A stretch of DNA of 64,000 bases from contig CAZSXR010000003.1 of the NCBI GenBank assembly GCA_964611335.1, forward strand, positions 1 to 64,000. Reading direction: 5' to 3'. The notes under the pieces are model-generated. The model was not told where the DNA came from and searched no databases. It saw only the letters and a program-made list of their open reading frames with translations. The translations under genes and the position numbers were made by a program. The DNA comes from BOG-1112 sp964611335. GTDB lineage: Bacteria > Bdellovibrionota_B > Oligoflexia > Oligoflexales > Bog-1112. Positions 1-8,243 of this stretch are shown here, piece after piece; position 1 is the stretch's first letter; each line of letters begins with the position of its first letter.

Positions 1-2
1 AC

Positions 3-165
3 GGAGGAGGTGGACACGGAGGTGGTGGACACGGAGGAGGTGGACACGGAGGTGGCGGTCACGGAGGTGGCGGTCACGGAGGTGGTCATCATGGTGGACA
101 CGGAGGTGGCGGTCACGGAGGCGGTGGACACGGAGGTGGTCATCATGGTGGACACGGACATGGGA
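3..165 (+). repeat. G-rich tandem repeat coding GGGGH units
   Basis: This is a degenerate tandem array of 12-15 bp units of the form ggaggtggtggacac / ggaggtggcggtcac, with ggtcatcat variants. It encodes Gly4-His units in frame 3. The low-complexity DNA is prone to slippage, so length differences between strains are plausible. Confidence 0.8.
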
Positions 166-584
166 CCCATCACGGAGGTCGTGGAGGTTGGCATGGGCAT
201 CATGGCTACGGTTGGGGCTCAACAATTATTATCGGCGGTTGGGGTGGATATTGGGGAGATACTTGGTATGACACCTGCTATAGCAATTATTACAATGCTT
301 CGAGCTATGCTTCAGACCTTTCATATGCAGCAGATGCTGTAGCCCAGTATGATGATATCGGTGATTCTGTTCGAGATATGGCAGCTACTCTTTCAAGGGC
401 TGCCAGTGATTTGAGTAGTTTGCTTTCTTCATGTATTGAAAGCTCAGTCGAGTATGACATGGTTCTCACCAGCTTTGATGTTGTTTCTGACGCATACGAA
501 AACCTTGTGAATGAAAATGCGGATGCAGTGGATCTCAATCCAGTTGCTGATGCGTTCAATGACCTTGCCAATTCTCTGCAATAA
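3..584 (+). CDS. Gly/His-rich protein, C-terminal part (5' end outside window)
   Basis: The reading frame is open from base 3 to the TAA at 582-584. It first encodes about 50 residues of near-perfect GGGGH/GGHHGGH repeats. A Trp/Tyr/Gly-rich stretch follows (GWHGHHGYGWG and GGWGGYWGDTWYDT), and then about 110 residues that look helical and acidic, ending DAFNDLANSLQ. The start lies upstream of the window. The other frames across the repeat are also open, but only this frame continues into ordinary protein sequence. The composition suggests an exported or surface protein, and the His-rich repeats could bind metal ions such as Zn, Ni or Cu. Both points are inference. No family is recognised. 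Confidence 0.75.
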   Translation, partial: GGGGHGGGGHGGGGHGGGGHGGGGHGGGHHGGHGGGGHGGGGHGGGHHGGHGHGTHHGGRGGWHGHHGYGWGSTIIIGGWGGYWGDTWYDTCYSNYYNASSYASDLSYAADAVAQYDDIGDSVRDMAATLSRAASDLSSLLSSCIESSVEYDMVLTSFDVVSDAYENLVNENADAVDLNPVADAFNDLANSLQ

Positions 585-678
585 GTAGGCAAAGTTGGGG
601 CGGAGTATGCTCACGCTAAAAAATAGAGAGGCGGCTTGCTCCGACCTATAACCTAAATGCAATTAACTTTGCTCCGTC

Positions 679-1362
679 TTATATTTCCCAATCGATGGGA
701 CGCAAGCCTTTTGAAAATAAATAATTGTTAGTTTTAGAAAAAGGTTTGGAACCAAAAAATCCGCGATGCGCAGAGAGAGGTGAGGGATGAACACTTTCGA
801 CCACATAGTGTTTGTTGCGATCAATGAAAGAACCCTTTTTCTGAGCATAGGAACCCCAAAGGATGAAAACTAAGTTTTTGTGGTGTTCATTCAACGAACG
901 AATTGCGGCGTCTGTGAAAAGTTCCCAACCTTTGTTTTGATGCGAAGCTGCTTTATCGTTTTCAACAGTGAGGACAGCATTGAGAAGTAATACTCCTTGG
1001 TCAGCCCATTTCTGCAAGTTTCCATGAGGAGGGATTTTGATGCCAAGATCGTTCTTTAGTTCCTTATAAATATTTACTAGTGATGGGGGTGTTTTTACTC
1101 CGATAGGTACAGAGAAACACAAGCCATGTGCTTGACCTTGTCCATGATAAGGATCTTGGCCAATGATTACGACTTTAACGTTTTCAAATGGGGTACTGTT
1201 AAACGCGGAGAAAATGCGATTGTTGGGTGGATAAATTACTTTCCCGCTTTTTTGTTCTTTAAGAAGAAAGACCCGTAGATTTTGCATGTAGTCTTTTTCA
1301 AACTCTACAAGTAGTTGCTTTTTCCATTGTTCTTCCATTTGTATGCGTTCTTCGGCGTTCAT
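679..1362 (-). CDS. ung: Uracil-DNA glycosylase, family 1
   Basis: Removes uracil from DNA to begin base-excision repair. The protein of 227 aa is the normal family-1 length. It carries the catalytic water-activating loop GQDPYHG (Asp at about residue 70), the following GLCFSVP segment, and the C-terminal loop HPSPLSAHRGFFGSKPF containing the second catalytic His. The ATG start gives MNAEERIQ, and an AAGGAAAA-type ribosome site lies just upstream. The gene stands alone between a Gly/His-rich gene and a small secreted-protein gene, with about 90 bp to the upstream neighbour's stop. The 3' flank holds a near-copy of the window-wide motif (AAGACGGAGCAAAG, minus strand at 670-683). Confidence 0.96.
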   Translation of the reverse strand: MNAEERIQMEEQWKKQLLVEFEKDYMQNLRVFLLKEQKSGKVIYPPNNRIFSAFNSTPFENVKVVIIGQDPYHGQGQAHGLCFSVPIGVKTPPSLVNIYKELKNDLGIKIPPHGNLQKWADQGVLLLNAVLTVENDKAASHQNKGWELFTDAAIRSLNEHHKNLVFILWGSYAQKKGSFIDRNKHYVVESVHPSPLSAHRGFFGSKPFSKTNNYLFSKGLRPIDWEI

Positions 1363-1528
1363 TTTTTCCTTTCGCGTTGAGTCATAAGTTTCTAAGCCAA
1401 GAGAAAAAAAGATGCAATCCGCTTTGCAAACTAAAATTTGCTAATAAGTCTAGATGCTTTCATGTTATACGAAAGTTAGGGATGATTGCTCCGTGCTACT
1501 TAACAAGTCGACGTGAGAAGGGCATTTG

Positions 1529-1783
1529 ATGAAATATGTACTTGTTTCTCTAGTCCTATTGTTAGTTCCTGTCGTCAACGCTCATCGCTTATTAGGTTTT
1601 TGGATTCCAGAGTCTGAGGACCATGTTCCAATTGAAAAACATCTTAGTGGGAATGCACTTCGTAATCTTGAAACAGCAGTGGATAAGGTTGCTGGAGTTC
1701 AGTGTCAAAATTCACGATGTGAAAAAAGTGTGCTTGGATATTTCGACCACATATTTTGGTTTATCCTGCAACGTTTTGATTAG
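1529..1783 (+). CDS. Small secreted protein, unknown
   Basis: 84 aa from the ATG at 1529; a TTG lies directly before it, and a GAGAAGGG ribosome site ends about 8 bases upstream. Residues 1-18 form a clear signal peptide (KYVLVSLVLLLVPVVNA) with an A-x-A-like cleavage region after VNA. The mature part has two Cys (CQNSRC) that could form a disulfide, which fits a periplasmic or secreted product. The last 23 bases overlap the 3' end of the convergent VTT-lipase gene. No family is recognised. Confidence 0.5.
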   Translation: MKYVLVSLVLLLVPVVNAHRLLGFWIPESEDHVPIEKHLSGNALRNLETAVDKVAGVQCQNSRCEKSVLGYFDHIFWFILQRFD

Positions 1784-3200
1784 AATTTGCGGACTCCGGT
1801 ATCGAAGCTTTTTTTAGATCTGAAATATTTGGTGAACCCAGAATGTAAGCAAGGGTATCGCAAACGTCTCTTCGTTTGAGGAAGTCCTCATGGTACACGT
1901 GATGCATCGCGATGGGATGTACTTGTTTATAGGAAGGAACGGATCTCAAAATTCCAATTTCCCCTTGGGCTACCGAATCGTTATCTGAATAAACATTATA
2001 AATTTGAAGGTGTGATGGGATCATCATGTGTCTTAAACTTGAGAGAAAAGGTGAGCCCGGTCTCATTTGCAACATATCGGGCATAAAGATACCAAGGGGA
2101 GTCAGAAAACTAAGCCAAGTAAGATAAGTTCCTGAGAACGGAGTTCCTAAAGTAATCAGTTTGTCACAGTACTTATTCCCATTCATCTGTAAGAGCCACC
2201 AGAATGCAACGAGCCCTCCTTTGGAATGTGCGATGATATTGAGTTTTTCAATATTGTGTTTTTTTATGTAACGACTGAGTTTTATATTTATTGATTCTGC
2301 ACTTTCAGGAATTCCTTTTGTCGAAAAGACTCCAAATAATCCTCCAAGATTGAAGGTAATGACTTCATAGCCTCGTCTTTCGAGCAGATGTCCCAATACG
2401 GTTAGGGTTTTACGTGAAGAGAAAAATCCATAAACAAGAAAGACGGGAATTTTTTCAGGGTTGTGAGTTGTTTCTCGGATGATGATGTTTGTCATCCGAA
2501 TTTCAAAAATAAGTTCTTTCCACATGTTCTTTAATCGAATCCACATCCCACTTCCCCTTTTGCGACTGCGGTATTCGAGAATCATCCCTGGGGAAAGGAA
2601 GAAAAGACATACTATTGTAAGAGTGCGGACTAACCCACTTGTTAGAGAAGTGTCTTGTGATCCGAGATTCGCAAATATGTAGATTTCTGGCAAGCTTGCT
2701 AAAAATGAAAGAGAAAGCACATAACGCCAATCAAAGGTAACAAGCCCATAGGCAAGAGATAAAAGATCATAGGGAAAAAAAGGAATGAATCGAGTAGCGA
2801 GTATTATTTTCCAGCTTTGAGAATGTAGGAAGGAATAAGTCATCGGAAGATTGGAAGAAAGCCATGGTCGAATAAATCTCACTCCGAGATAATTCGAAAT
2901 TCCATATAGCACGGAGCAAGATAATGTAGCACCTATCGCTGTAAGCAATGTTCCCCAGTAAGCTCCGAAGTTGACACCCCCCATAGCGGCGAAGAGGTCA
3001 AGAGGGGCCAAAAGAAAAGGGCGAAGAATGGAAAGGACAAGATAAGAAACAGGATTAAATGTTTGTTGAGTAAGACAAGCTAGAATTTCACCGCCGCAAA
3101 AACTCCTCCAAAACTTTGCGATTGCCGCAATGATTGTTGCAAAAAGAAGGATCTCAGCTAAGAGAACGAAGCGAAACTGTTTAAAGATAGAATATTTCAT
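1761..3200 (-). CDS. VTT/DedA-like membrane domain fused to an alpha/beta-hydrolase (lipase-like)
   Basis: 479 aa. Residues 1-205 have five to six hydrophobic segments and the pattern of VTT-domain (TVP38/TMEM64, SNARE-associated) proteins, including GVNFGAYWGTLLTAIGATL and the re-entrant-loop-like ATRFIPFFPYDLLSLAYG. Residues 250-465 form a soluble alpha/beta-hydrolase: an oxyanion-side VYGFFSSRKTL, a nucleophile elbow AHSKGG (Ser326), a candidate Asp at 406-408 in YSDNDS, and a candidate His at 434-437 in HHVYHEDF. VTT proteins act on membrane lipids, some as scramblases, and the hydrolase resembles triacylglycerol or phospholipid lipases, so a lipid-remodelling enzyme is inferred. The elbow reads A-H-S-x-G rather than G-x-S-x-G. 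The ATG start gives MKYSIFK. Confidence 0.75.
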   Translation of the reverse strand: MKYSIFKQFRFVLLAEILLFATIIAAIAKFWRSFCGGEILACLTQQTFNPVSYLVLSILRPFLLAPLDLFAAMGGVNFGAYWGTLLTAIGATLSCSVLYGISNYLGVRFIRPWLSSNLPMTYSFLHSQSWKIILATRFIPFFPYDLLSLAYGLVTFDWRYVLSLSFLASLPEIYIFANLGSQDTSLTSGLVRTLTIVCLFFLSPGMILEYRSRKRGSGMWIRLKNMWKELIFEIRMTNIIIRETTHNPEKIPVFLVYGFFSSRKTLTVLGHLLERRGYEVITFNLGGLFGVFSTKGIPESAESINIKLSRYIKKHNIEKLNIIAHSKGGLVAFWWLLQMNGNKYCDKLITLGTPFSGTYLTWLSFLTPLGIFMPDMLQMRPGSPFLSSLRHMMIPSHLQIYNVYSDNDSVAQGEIGILRSVPSYKQVHPIAMHHVYHEDFLKRRDVCDTLAYILGSPNISDLKKASIPESANSNQNVAG

Positions 3201-3423
3201 ACAAACCTAAAACTATGAACCCATGAAGCCATGGGTCGGAGCAAAGTATAAGTCCAACAAATCTAAGGACGGAGCAAAACCTGGCTAAGTACTTTGCGGC
3301 ATTTTTGGGGTGGAGCATTAAGGGTGCTAAGGCCTTCAACTTGCGCAAGAAGTCTGAAAAGGTTAATCTCATTGCTTTCAGAATCGTTTTTTATGTTTTT
3401 TTTAACTAAGAGAGAATCGCGAT

Positions 3424-3987
3424 ATGTACGAAACGACCGAATTTCGCAAAGGTCTCAAGATCGAATACGATAACAAGGCTTTTGAAATAGTAGAATTCCA
3501 GCATGTCAATCCTGGCAAAGGTTCCGCTTTTGTCCGCACACGTTTGAAAAACTTAGAATCTGGACGTGTGATTGAAGTTACCTTCAAGGCGGGAGTTGAC
3601 AAGGTCGGTATTCCTGACATTTCTTTTGTTGAGATGCAGTACCTTTACAATGATGGATCAACATATCATTTCATGGATACGAGTACTTTTGATCAATTAA
3701 CTTTAAAAGAAGAAGAAGTCGGAGATTCCAAATACTACTTGAAAGAAAATAGTGTCGTTCGGGTGACTTACTATAAGGGTCGACCTGTTTCTATCGATGT
3801 AGATAACTTTATTGAGCTCAGTGTGCGAGAGACTCAACCGAATATCCGCGGTGATACATCTTCTGGTGGTGGAAAACCTGCAATTATGGAAACGGGTTTG
3901 ACAGTTCAAGTTCCGTTTCATATCAATGTGGGAGATATCATCAAGGTAGATACACGAACTAATAAATATGTAGAGAAAGTGAAGTAA
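3424..3987 (+). CDS. efp: Elongation factor P
   Basis: Relieves ribosome stalling at polyproline stretches. At 187 aa it has the three-barrel EF-P length. The N-terminal loop NPGKGSAF holds the lysine (Lys32) that is modified in many bacteria, and the C-terminal signature VRETQPNIRGDTSSGGGKPAIMETGLTVQVP is well conserved in sense. An ATG start is preceded by AAGAGAGAA. It is the first gene of a tight efp-accB-accC unit, with 3 bp to accB. No epmA or epmB is present in the window, so the modification type cannot be told. Confidence 0.97.
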   Translation: MYETTEFRKGLKIEYDNKAFEIVEFQHVNPGKGSAFVRTRLKNLESGRVIEVTFKAGVDKVGIPDISFVEMQYLYNDGSTYHFMDTSTFDQLTLKEEEVGDSKYYLKENSVVRVTYYKGRPVSIDVDNFIELSVRETQPNIRGDTSSGGGKPAIMETGLTVQVPFHINVGDIIKVDTRTNKYVEKVK

Positions 3988-3990
3988 CTC

Positions 3991-4464
3991 ATGGATCTCG
4001 AAAAGATTGAGAGCCTCATCAAGCTTATGCGGACCCATGGTCTCCATGAGATCAAGTTGACAGAAGCTAATGAAACTTTACGTCTTACCCAATCGGCTCC
4101 TTCCGCTATTTCACAGGCCCCTATTTTTAGTATGCCCTCTTTTTCCCAAGAGTATCAAAGAGCGCCCCATTCGTCTTCTTCTAACACTTTAGAAGAAATT
4201 GCCCCCAAAAAATCGATAACTAGAGACAATCTTGTGGAGGTCCGATCACCTTTCGTTGGTACATTCTATGCCTCTGCGTCTCCGGGATCGGATCCATTTG
4301 TCACTGTAGGTAAGAAGGTTCGCAAGGGCGAATCTCTTTGTATAGTTGAAGCCATGAAGTTGATGAACGAGATTGAAGCAGAACGTGATGGGGAGATTGT
4401 CGAAATTCTCATAGAAAATGAGCAACCTGTCGAATATGACCAAGTTTTATTTCTCATGAAATAG
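3991..4464 (+). CDS. accB: Biotin carboxyl carrier protein of acetyl-CoA carboxylase
   Basis: Carries biotin between the biotin carboxylase (AccC) and the carboxyltransferase for malonyl-CoA synthesis. Of its 157 aa, the N-terminal helix is residues 1-35, a Pro/Ser-rich linker spans about 36-80, and the biotinyl domain is 82-157 with the biotin-accepting motif EAMKLM (Lys123). The gene starts 3 bp after efp and is followed by accC after 14 bp, so the three are presumably co-transcribed. BirA, the enzyme that would attach the biotin, is encoded at 15.2-15.9 kb. Confidence 0.96.
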   Translation: MDLEKIESLIKLMRTHGLHEIKLTEANETLRLTQSAPSAISQAPIFSMPSFSQEYQRAPHSSSSNTLEEIAPKKSITRDNLVEVRSPFVGTFYASASPGSDPFVTVGKKVRKGESLCIVEAMKLMNEIEAERDGEIVEILIENEQPVEYDQVLFLMK

Positions 4465-4478
4465 TCTCTGAGGCTTAA

Positions 4479-5825
4479 GTGAAAAAAGTTTTAATAGCAA
4501 ATCGCGGTGAAATTGCTGTCCGTATTATCCGTGCTTGTCAAGAATTGGGATTGCGTTCAGTTGCTGTTCATTCTGTGGCTGATAAGGAAGCATTACATGC
4601 AAAACTTGCAGACGAGAGCATTTGCATAGGTCCTGGAGAAAGTAGGCGCAGTTATTTACATATTCCCAGTGTGATGAGTGCTGCCGAAATTGCGGGTGTT
4701 GATGCTATTCATCCTGGTTATGGATTTCTGTCGGAGAATGCTGAATTTGCAAATGTTTGTGAGCAATATGGCATTACTTTTATTGGACCCACTTCTAGTC
4801 AGATGAATACTTTGGGAAATAAGGTTGAAGCTCGAAAGCTTGCAATTGCATCGGATGTTCCTCTTTTGCCAGGAAGCGATGGAGTCGTTAAAAATGAAAA
4901 GAAAGCTTTGAGTATTGCAAAGATGATAGGCTTTCCAGTTATTATTAAGGCTGCTGCAGGTGGTGGCGGTCGAGGGATGAAGATTGCTAAGAATGCAGAA
5001 GAGTTTCTTCATGTTTTCCCTTTAGCTCGTAGAGAAGCTTTAGTGGGTTTCGGAAATCCTGATGTTTACATCGAAAAGTTTTTACCGAGTCCACGTCACG
5101 TTGAAGTACAAATTATCGCTGACAAGCATGGTAATGTTCAGCATCTTGGGGAACGCGATTGTTCTGTGCAACGAAGACATCAGAAGCTGGTAGAAGAGGC
5201 TCCTTGTCCTATTTTAACTGTGGAAGATAGGAAGCGAGTGGGAGATCTCGCTATAAAGTTGGTTAAAGCAAAAGGGTATCAATCGTTAGGTACCGTTGAA
5301 TTCCTTTTTTATGAAGGGCAATTTTACTTCATGGAAATGAATGTTCGCGCGCAAGTTGAACATCCTGTAACTGAAATGGTTACGGGTATCGACTTAATTA
5401 AAGAGCAAATCAAAATTGCTCAAGGTAAAGTCCTAGATTTGCCGGTTCGAAAACAAGCCGCTGGGCACTCTATAGAATGCCGAATCAATGCTGAAGATCC
5501 CTATACTTTTGCCCCTTGGCCTGGAAAGATTAAAGACTTTCATCAGCCAGGGGGGCCTGGTGTGCGGGTGGATACTATGTTGTATTCCGGCTATACGGTT
5601 CCGAGTATGTATGACTCCCTTCTCGCGAAACTTATCGTTTATGGAGAAGACCGCGCAGAATGTATTGTCCGAATGCAAAGAGCTTTAAAGGAAATGAAGG
5701 TGAATGGGATCAGAACGAATATTGAGTTCCATTTGCGCTTGATGCAGGATCCTGACTTTCGCGCTGCGAACATATCCACCCGCTTTCTAGATGAGTTTAT
5801 TGTTCGCAATAAGCCACCACTCTAG
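4479..5825 (+). CDS. accC: Biotin carboxylase subunit of acetyl-CoA carboxylase
   Basis: ATP-dependent carboxylation of biotin on AccB. The 448 aa is full length. The N-terminal domain (KVLIANRGEIAVRIIRA) is followed by an ATP-grasp domain with the Gly-rich loop KAAAGGGGRGMK, the catalytic segment HVEVQIIADKHGNVQHLGERDCSVQRRHQK, and EMNVRAQVEHPVTEMVTGID. It begins with GTG, 14 bp after accB. The carboxyltransferase genes accA and accD are not in this window. Confidence 0.97.
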   Translation: MKKVLIANRGEIAVRIIRACQELGLRSVAVHSVADKEALHAKLADESICIGPGESRRSYLHIPSVMSAAEIAGVDAIHPGYGFLSENAEFANVCEQYGITFIGPTSSQMNTLGNKVEARKLAIASDVPLLPGSDGVVKNEKKALSIAKMIGFPVIIKAAAGGGGRGMKIAKNAEEFLHVFPLARREALVGFGNPDVYIEKFLPSPRHVEVQIIADKHGNVQHLGERDCSVQRRHQKLVEEAPCPILTVEDRKRVGDLAIKLVKAKGYQSLGTVEFLFYEGQFYFMEMNVRAQVEHPVTEMVTGIDLIKEQIKIAQGKVLDLPVRKQAAGHSIECRINAEDPYTFAPWPGKIKDFHQPGGPGVRVDTMLYSGYTVPSMYDSLLAKLIVYGEDRAECIVRMQRALKEMKVNGIRTNIEFHLRLMQDPDFRAANISTRFLDEFIVRNKPPL

Positions 5826-5961
5826 GCATCTAAAGAATCCACTGCGTCAAAATCTAAGACTGACACCTTGTGCCTTTTCTCACCTTGCGAAAAAATAAAT
5901 AGAGGTATGTTTCACATCCCTTGTTCAAAACGTATTTAAAGAAAGTGTAAGGAAAGGCAAA

Positions 5962-7011
5962 ATGGCGAATTGTGCTGAGTACATCTGGATCGACGGAGCG
6001 GACCCCACTCCTAGGTTAAGATCGAAGACACGCATTCTTGAGTTACCCGAAACACCTTTACCCTCTGATTTTAAAAGCTGGAGCTATGATGGTTCTTCAA
6101 CCTATCAGGCTTCAGGAAAAGACTCCGACCTAGAGCTCCAGCCCGTGTATGTTGTTCACGATCCTATTCGCGGAAAAGGTAACTACCTAGTTTTATGTGA
6201 GGTTCTTGATGCTGAAGGTGCTCCTCATGAAACAAACAACAGGTCCAAACTTCGAGAGGTCCTTCAAAAAGGAGGGGCCACCTTTGCTCCTTGGATCGGG
6301 TTTGAGCAGGAATACACACTTTATAGAGGGCGAGATCCGCTAGGTTGGCCGAATGGTGGTTATCCTGCTCCCCAAGGTCCATATTATTGTGGAGTTGGCC
6401 CCAAACAAGCTTTTGGTCGCGCGTTTGTAGAGGCTCATACAAAAGCCTGCCTAGAAGCGGGACTTATGATTCACGGAACAAATGCAGAAGTTCTGCCAGC
6501 TCAGTGGGAATATCAAATTGGACCTAGAGGCTTCAAAGGAGATGATCACAATCCTCTCATTGTTTGTGATCAGCATTGGATAGCTCGATGGCTTCTATGG
6601 AGGATCGGAGAGATTTTTGAAGTGGAACCTTCTCTTGAAAATAAACCTGTTAAAGGAGATTGGAACGGCTCAGGGCAACATGCAAATTTCTCTACACAGG
6701 ATATGCGAGATCCCAAAAAAGGAATGAAAGCAATAGAAGAGGCTATCGCGCGGCTAGCAAAAAAACATCCAGAACATATTGCAGCATACGGTGCGCATTT
6801 AGAAGAACGGTTAACAGGTTTACACGAGACGTGCGGTATAAATGAATTTCGTCACGGGATTGCTCATCGGGGGGCTTCCATTCGAATTCCTCGCCAAGTT
6901 TATGAGCAACGTTGTGGTTACATAGAAGATCGTCGTCCTGGTGCAAATGCAGATCCTTATTTAGTTTCCACAATCCTTATCAAGACCATTTGTAAAATTG
7001 GAAGCTCATAG
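5962..7011 (+). CDS. glnII: Glutamine synthetase, eukaryotic-type GSII
   Basis: Makes glutamine from glutamate, ammonia and ATP. At 349 aa it is far shorter than the ~470 aa GSI-type GlnA, and it shows GSII signatures: WSYDGSSTYQASGKDSDLELQPVY, GFEQEYTLY (metal-binding Glu), NAEVLPAQWEYQIGP, and NGSGQHANFST. GSII lacks the adenylylation site of GSI, so control would be transcriptional. It is a single gene with about 135 bp upstream and an AGGAAAGG ribosome site before the ATG. A copy of the repeated motif, GGACGGAGC, follows the stop by three bases at 7015. GSII in bacteria is often read as an ancient transfer. Confidence 0.96.
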   Translation: MANCAEYIWIDGADPTPRLRSKTRILELPETPLPSDFKSWSYDGSSTYQASGKDSDLELQPVYVVHDPIRGKGNYLVLCEVLDAEGAPHETNNRSKLREVLQKGGATFAPWIGFEQEYTLYRGRDPLGWPNGGYPAPQGPYYCGVGPKQAFGRAFVEAHTKACLEAGLMIHGTNAEVLPAQWEYQIGPRGFKGDDHNPLIVCDQHWIARWLLWRIGEIFEVEPSLENKPVKGDWNGSGQHANFSTQDMRDPKKGMKAIEEAIARLAKKHPEHIAAYGAHLEERLTGLHETCGINEFRHGIAHRGASIRIPRQVYEQRCGYIEDRRPGANADPYLVSTILIKTICKIGSS

Positions 7012-7088
7012 GTAGGACGGAGCGAAGTCTTAGTGAAAAAAATGAAGTAAGTTTTTTAGATTATGTAGAAAAGATGTGACTGAGAAGA

Positions 7089-7679
7089 TTAGGCACGGAG
7101 CACCATTAGGATAACAACAGCTGCTATCGCCATAAACGTGCGCTTCTCACTTCTGAGTGCAGGAGTAAAGGTGTCAGGCCAATGAATTTCATCTAGCTCG
7201 GGAAGTTTTTTTGGAATCCACGGGGGAACATTCATTTTGTATGATGTGAATTCTTCACCAAATCGCTCTTCCAACAAAGTTTCTTCATATTTCACAATAA
7301 AATAATATTGAATGACAAAAAAAGTGACCCCTAAAAGCATGAGCCATGGAACACTGCTAAAGATACACACACCTAAGATAATAAAAAAGTTGCCAACATA
7401 AAGTGGATTTCTCACTAAAGAAAAAGCGCCGTCCGTTATGAGTCGTCCACCTAGGCTGCCTTTACGAGTGCGAGAAATGCCGCCAATAAATGATACGCTG
7501 TAAATTCGGATCAGTTCGCCAAATACCATTAAAAAACAGCCAAGTGCAACACCTCCTACAGAGGGTTTTTCAAACAAAAGTGCAAGAAGGAGAAAAGGTA
7601 CGGGTGTATAGTCTCGGGCTCGGAAGAGTTTCTCTCCAATATCACTGCTGTTTTTCATAATTTCTTTCAAAGTATTCAA
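7089..7679 (-). CDS. Isoprenylcysteine methyltransferase-like membrane methyltransferase
   Basis: 196 aa with about four to five membrane segments and the ICMT/PEMT-type C-terminal signature: RNPLYVGNF, then a Glu pair (YEETLLEERFGEEFTSYKMNVPPWIP) that binds S-adenosylmethionine in the family. In bacteria such proteins methylate phospholipids, isoprenoid quinols or small thiols, and the substrate cannot be told here. The final residues after FTPALRSEKR form one more hydrophobic helix. It is monocistronic and convergent with glnII. The ATG start has weak Shine-Dalgarno support (AGAGGGATAAATTTTG). Confidence 0.8.
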   Translation of the reverse strand: MNTLKEIMKNSSDIGEKLFRARDYTPVPFLLLALLFEKPSVGGVALGCFLMVFGELIRIYSVSFIGGISRTRKGSLGGRLITDGAFSLVRNPLYVGNFFIILGVCIFSSVPWLMLLGVTFFVIQYYFIVKYEETLLEERFGEEFTSYKMNVPPWIPKKLPELDEIHWPDTFTPALRSEKRTFMAIAAVVILMVLRA

Positions 7680-7884
7680 AATTTATCCCTCTCAATAATG
7701 TCGGGCTATAGTAGCAGAATTTTACTTGTTCTCAAGGTATGCCTTTATTGCATAGGATTCCCAAGATAGAGTTTTAAAAGAGAAGGAGGCAAATTTTGAC
7801 GCGATATTTCCTAAGGCTGGGTCAAGATTCTGCCGTTGTATAAAACTGTAGGACGGAGCTCAAAGACCATAGGACGGAGCTCTC

Positions 7885-8172
7885 TTGAATGAGATGGAAC
7901 GCATGATGACTTCATATGCTAAAGACTATGCAACATACAGCCAGATAAAATGGGAACTTCATCGCCCTATTCATGAGGACGGAGTAGATTACGAAACCCT
8001 TCGAAGATTATATGAAAGTAAAATTATATATCTGGAGCGTCTGAGGGTGCAATGTTTCTACGCAATGAACCAAAATTCTCCGAATGAATTTAGTATGCAT
8101 GATTACAATTGTATTTTTTTAGCACTTCAAACTACAAAAGCTCAGGCACAAAAATTGAATGTCCTTAGATAA
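7885..8172 (+). CDS. Small protein, unknown
   Basis: 95 aa from a TTG at 7885, or 92 aa from the ATG at 7894. The GGAG inside the motif copy at 7872-7880 sits 6 bases before the TTG and could serve as its ribosome site. The protein is hydrophilic and mostly helical, without a signal peptide, Cys clusters or a recognisable motif; YETLRRLYESKIIYLERLRVQCFYAM is the most conserved-looking stretch. It lies 70 bp before the receiver-like gene and may be co-transcribed with it. Confidence 0.5.
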   Translation: MNEMERMMTSYAKDYATYSQIKWELHRPIHEDGVDYETLRRLYESKIIYLERLRVQCFYAMNQNSPNEFSMHDYNCIFLALQTTKAQAQKLNVLR

Positions 8173-8243
8173 ATTCAAGCATCTCTCAATCTGTTGTGTG
8201 ATAAGATTTTCGGATCAATCACTAGAAAAAGGGAGAGAAAGAC

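Noticed and set aside
10..342. Open frame over the Gly/His repeat coding a Thr/Glu/Val-rich protein
   Set aside because: It is the shifted frame of the same repeat; only frame 3 continues into ordinary protein sequence up to 584.
3181..3372. Minus-strand 63-codon frame between the VTT-lipase gene and efp
   Set aside because: No ribosome site or family; it is built partly from two motif copies (TCGGAGCAAAG and GGACGGAGCAAAA) and overlaps the start region of the lipase fusion.
5860..5890. Possible sigma-54 promoter before glnII (TGACACCTTGTGCC)
   Set aside because: The spacing between the GG and GC elements is wrong and the GG element is GA, so it does not meet the -24/-12 consensus.
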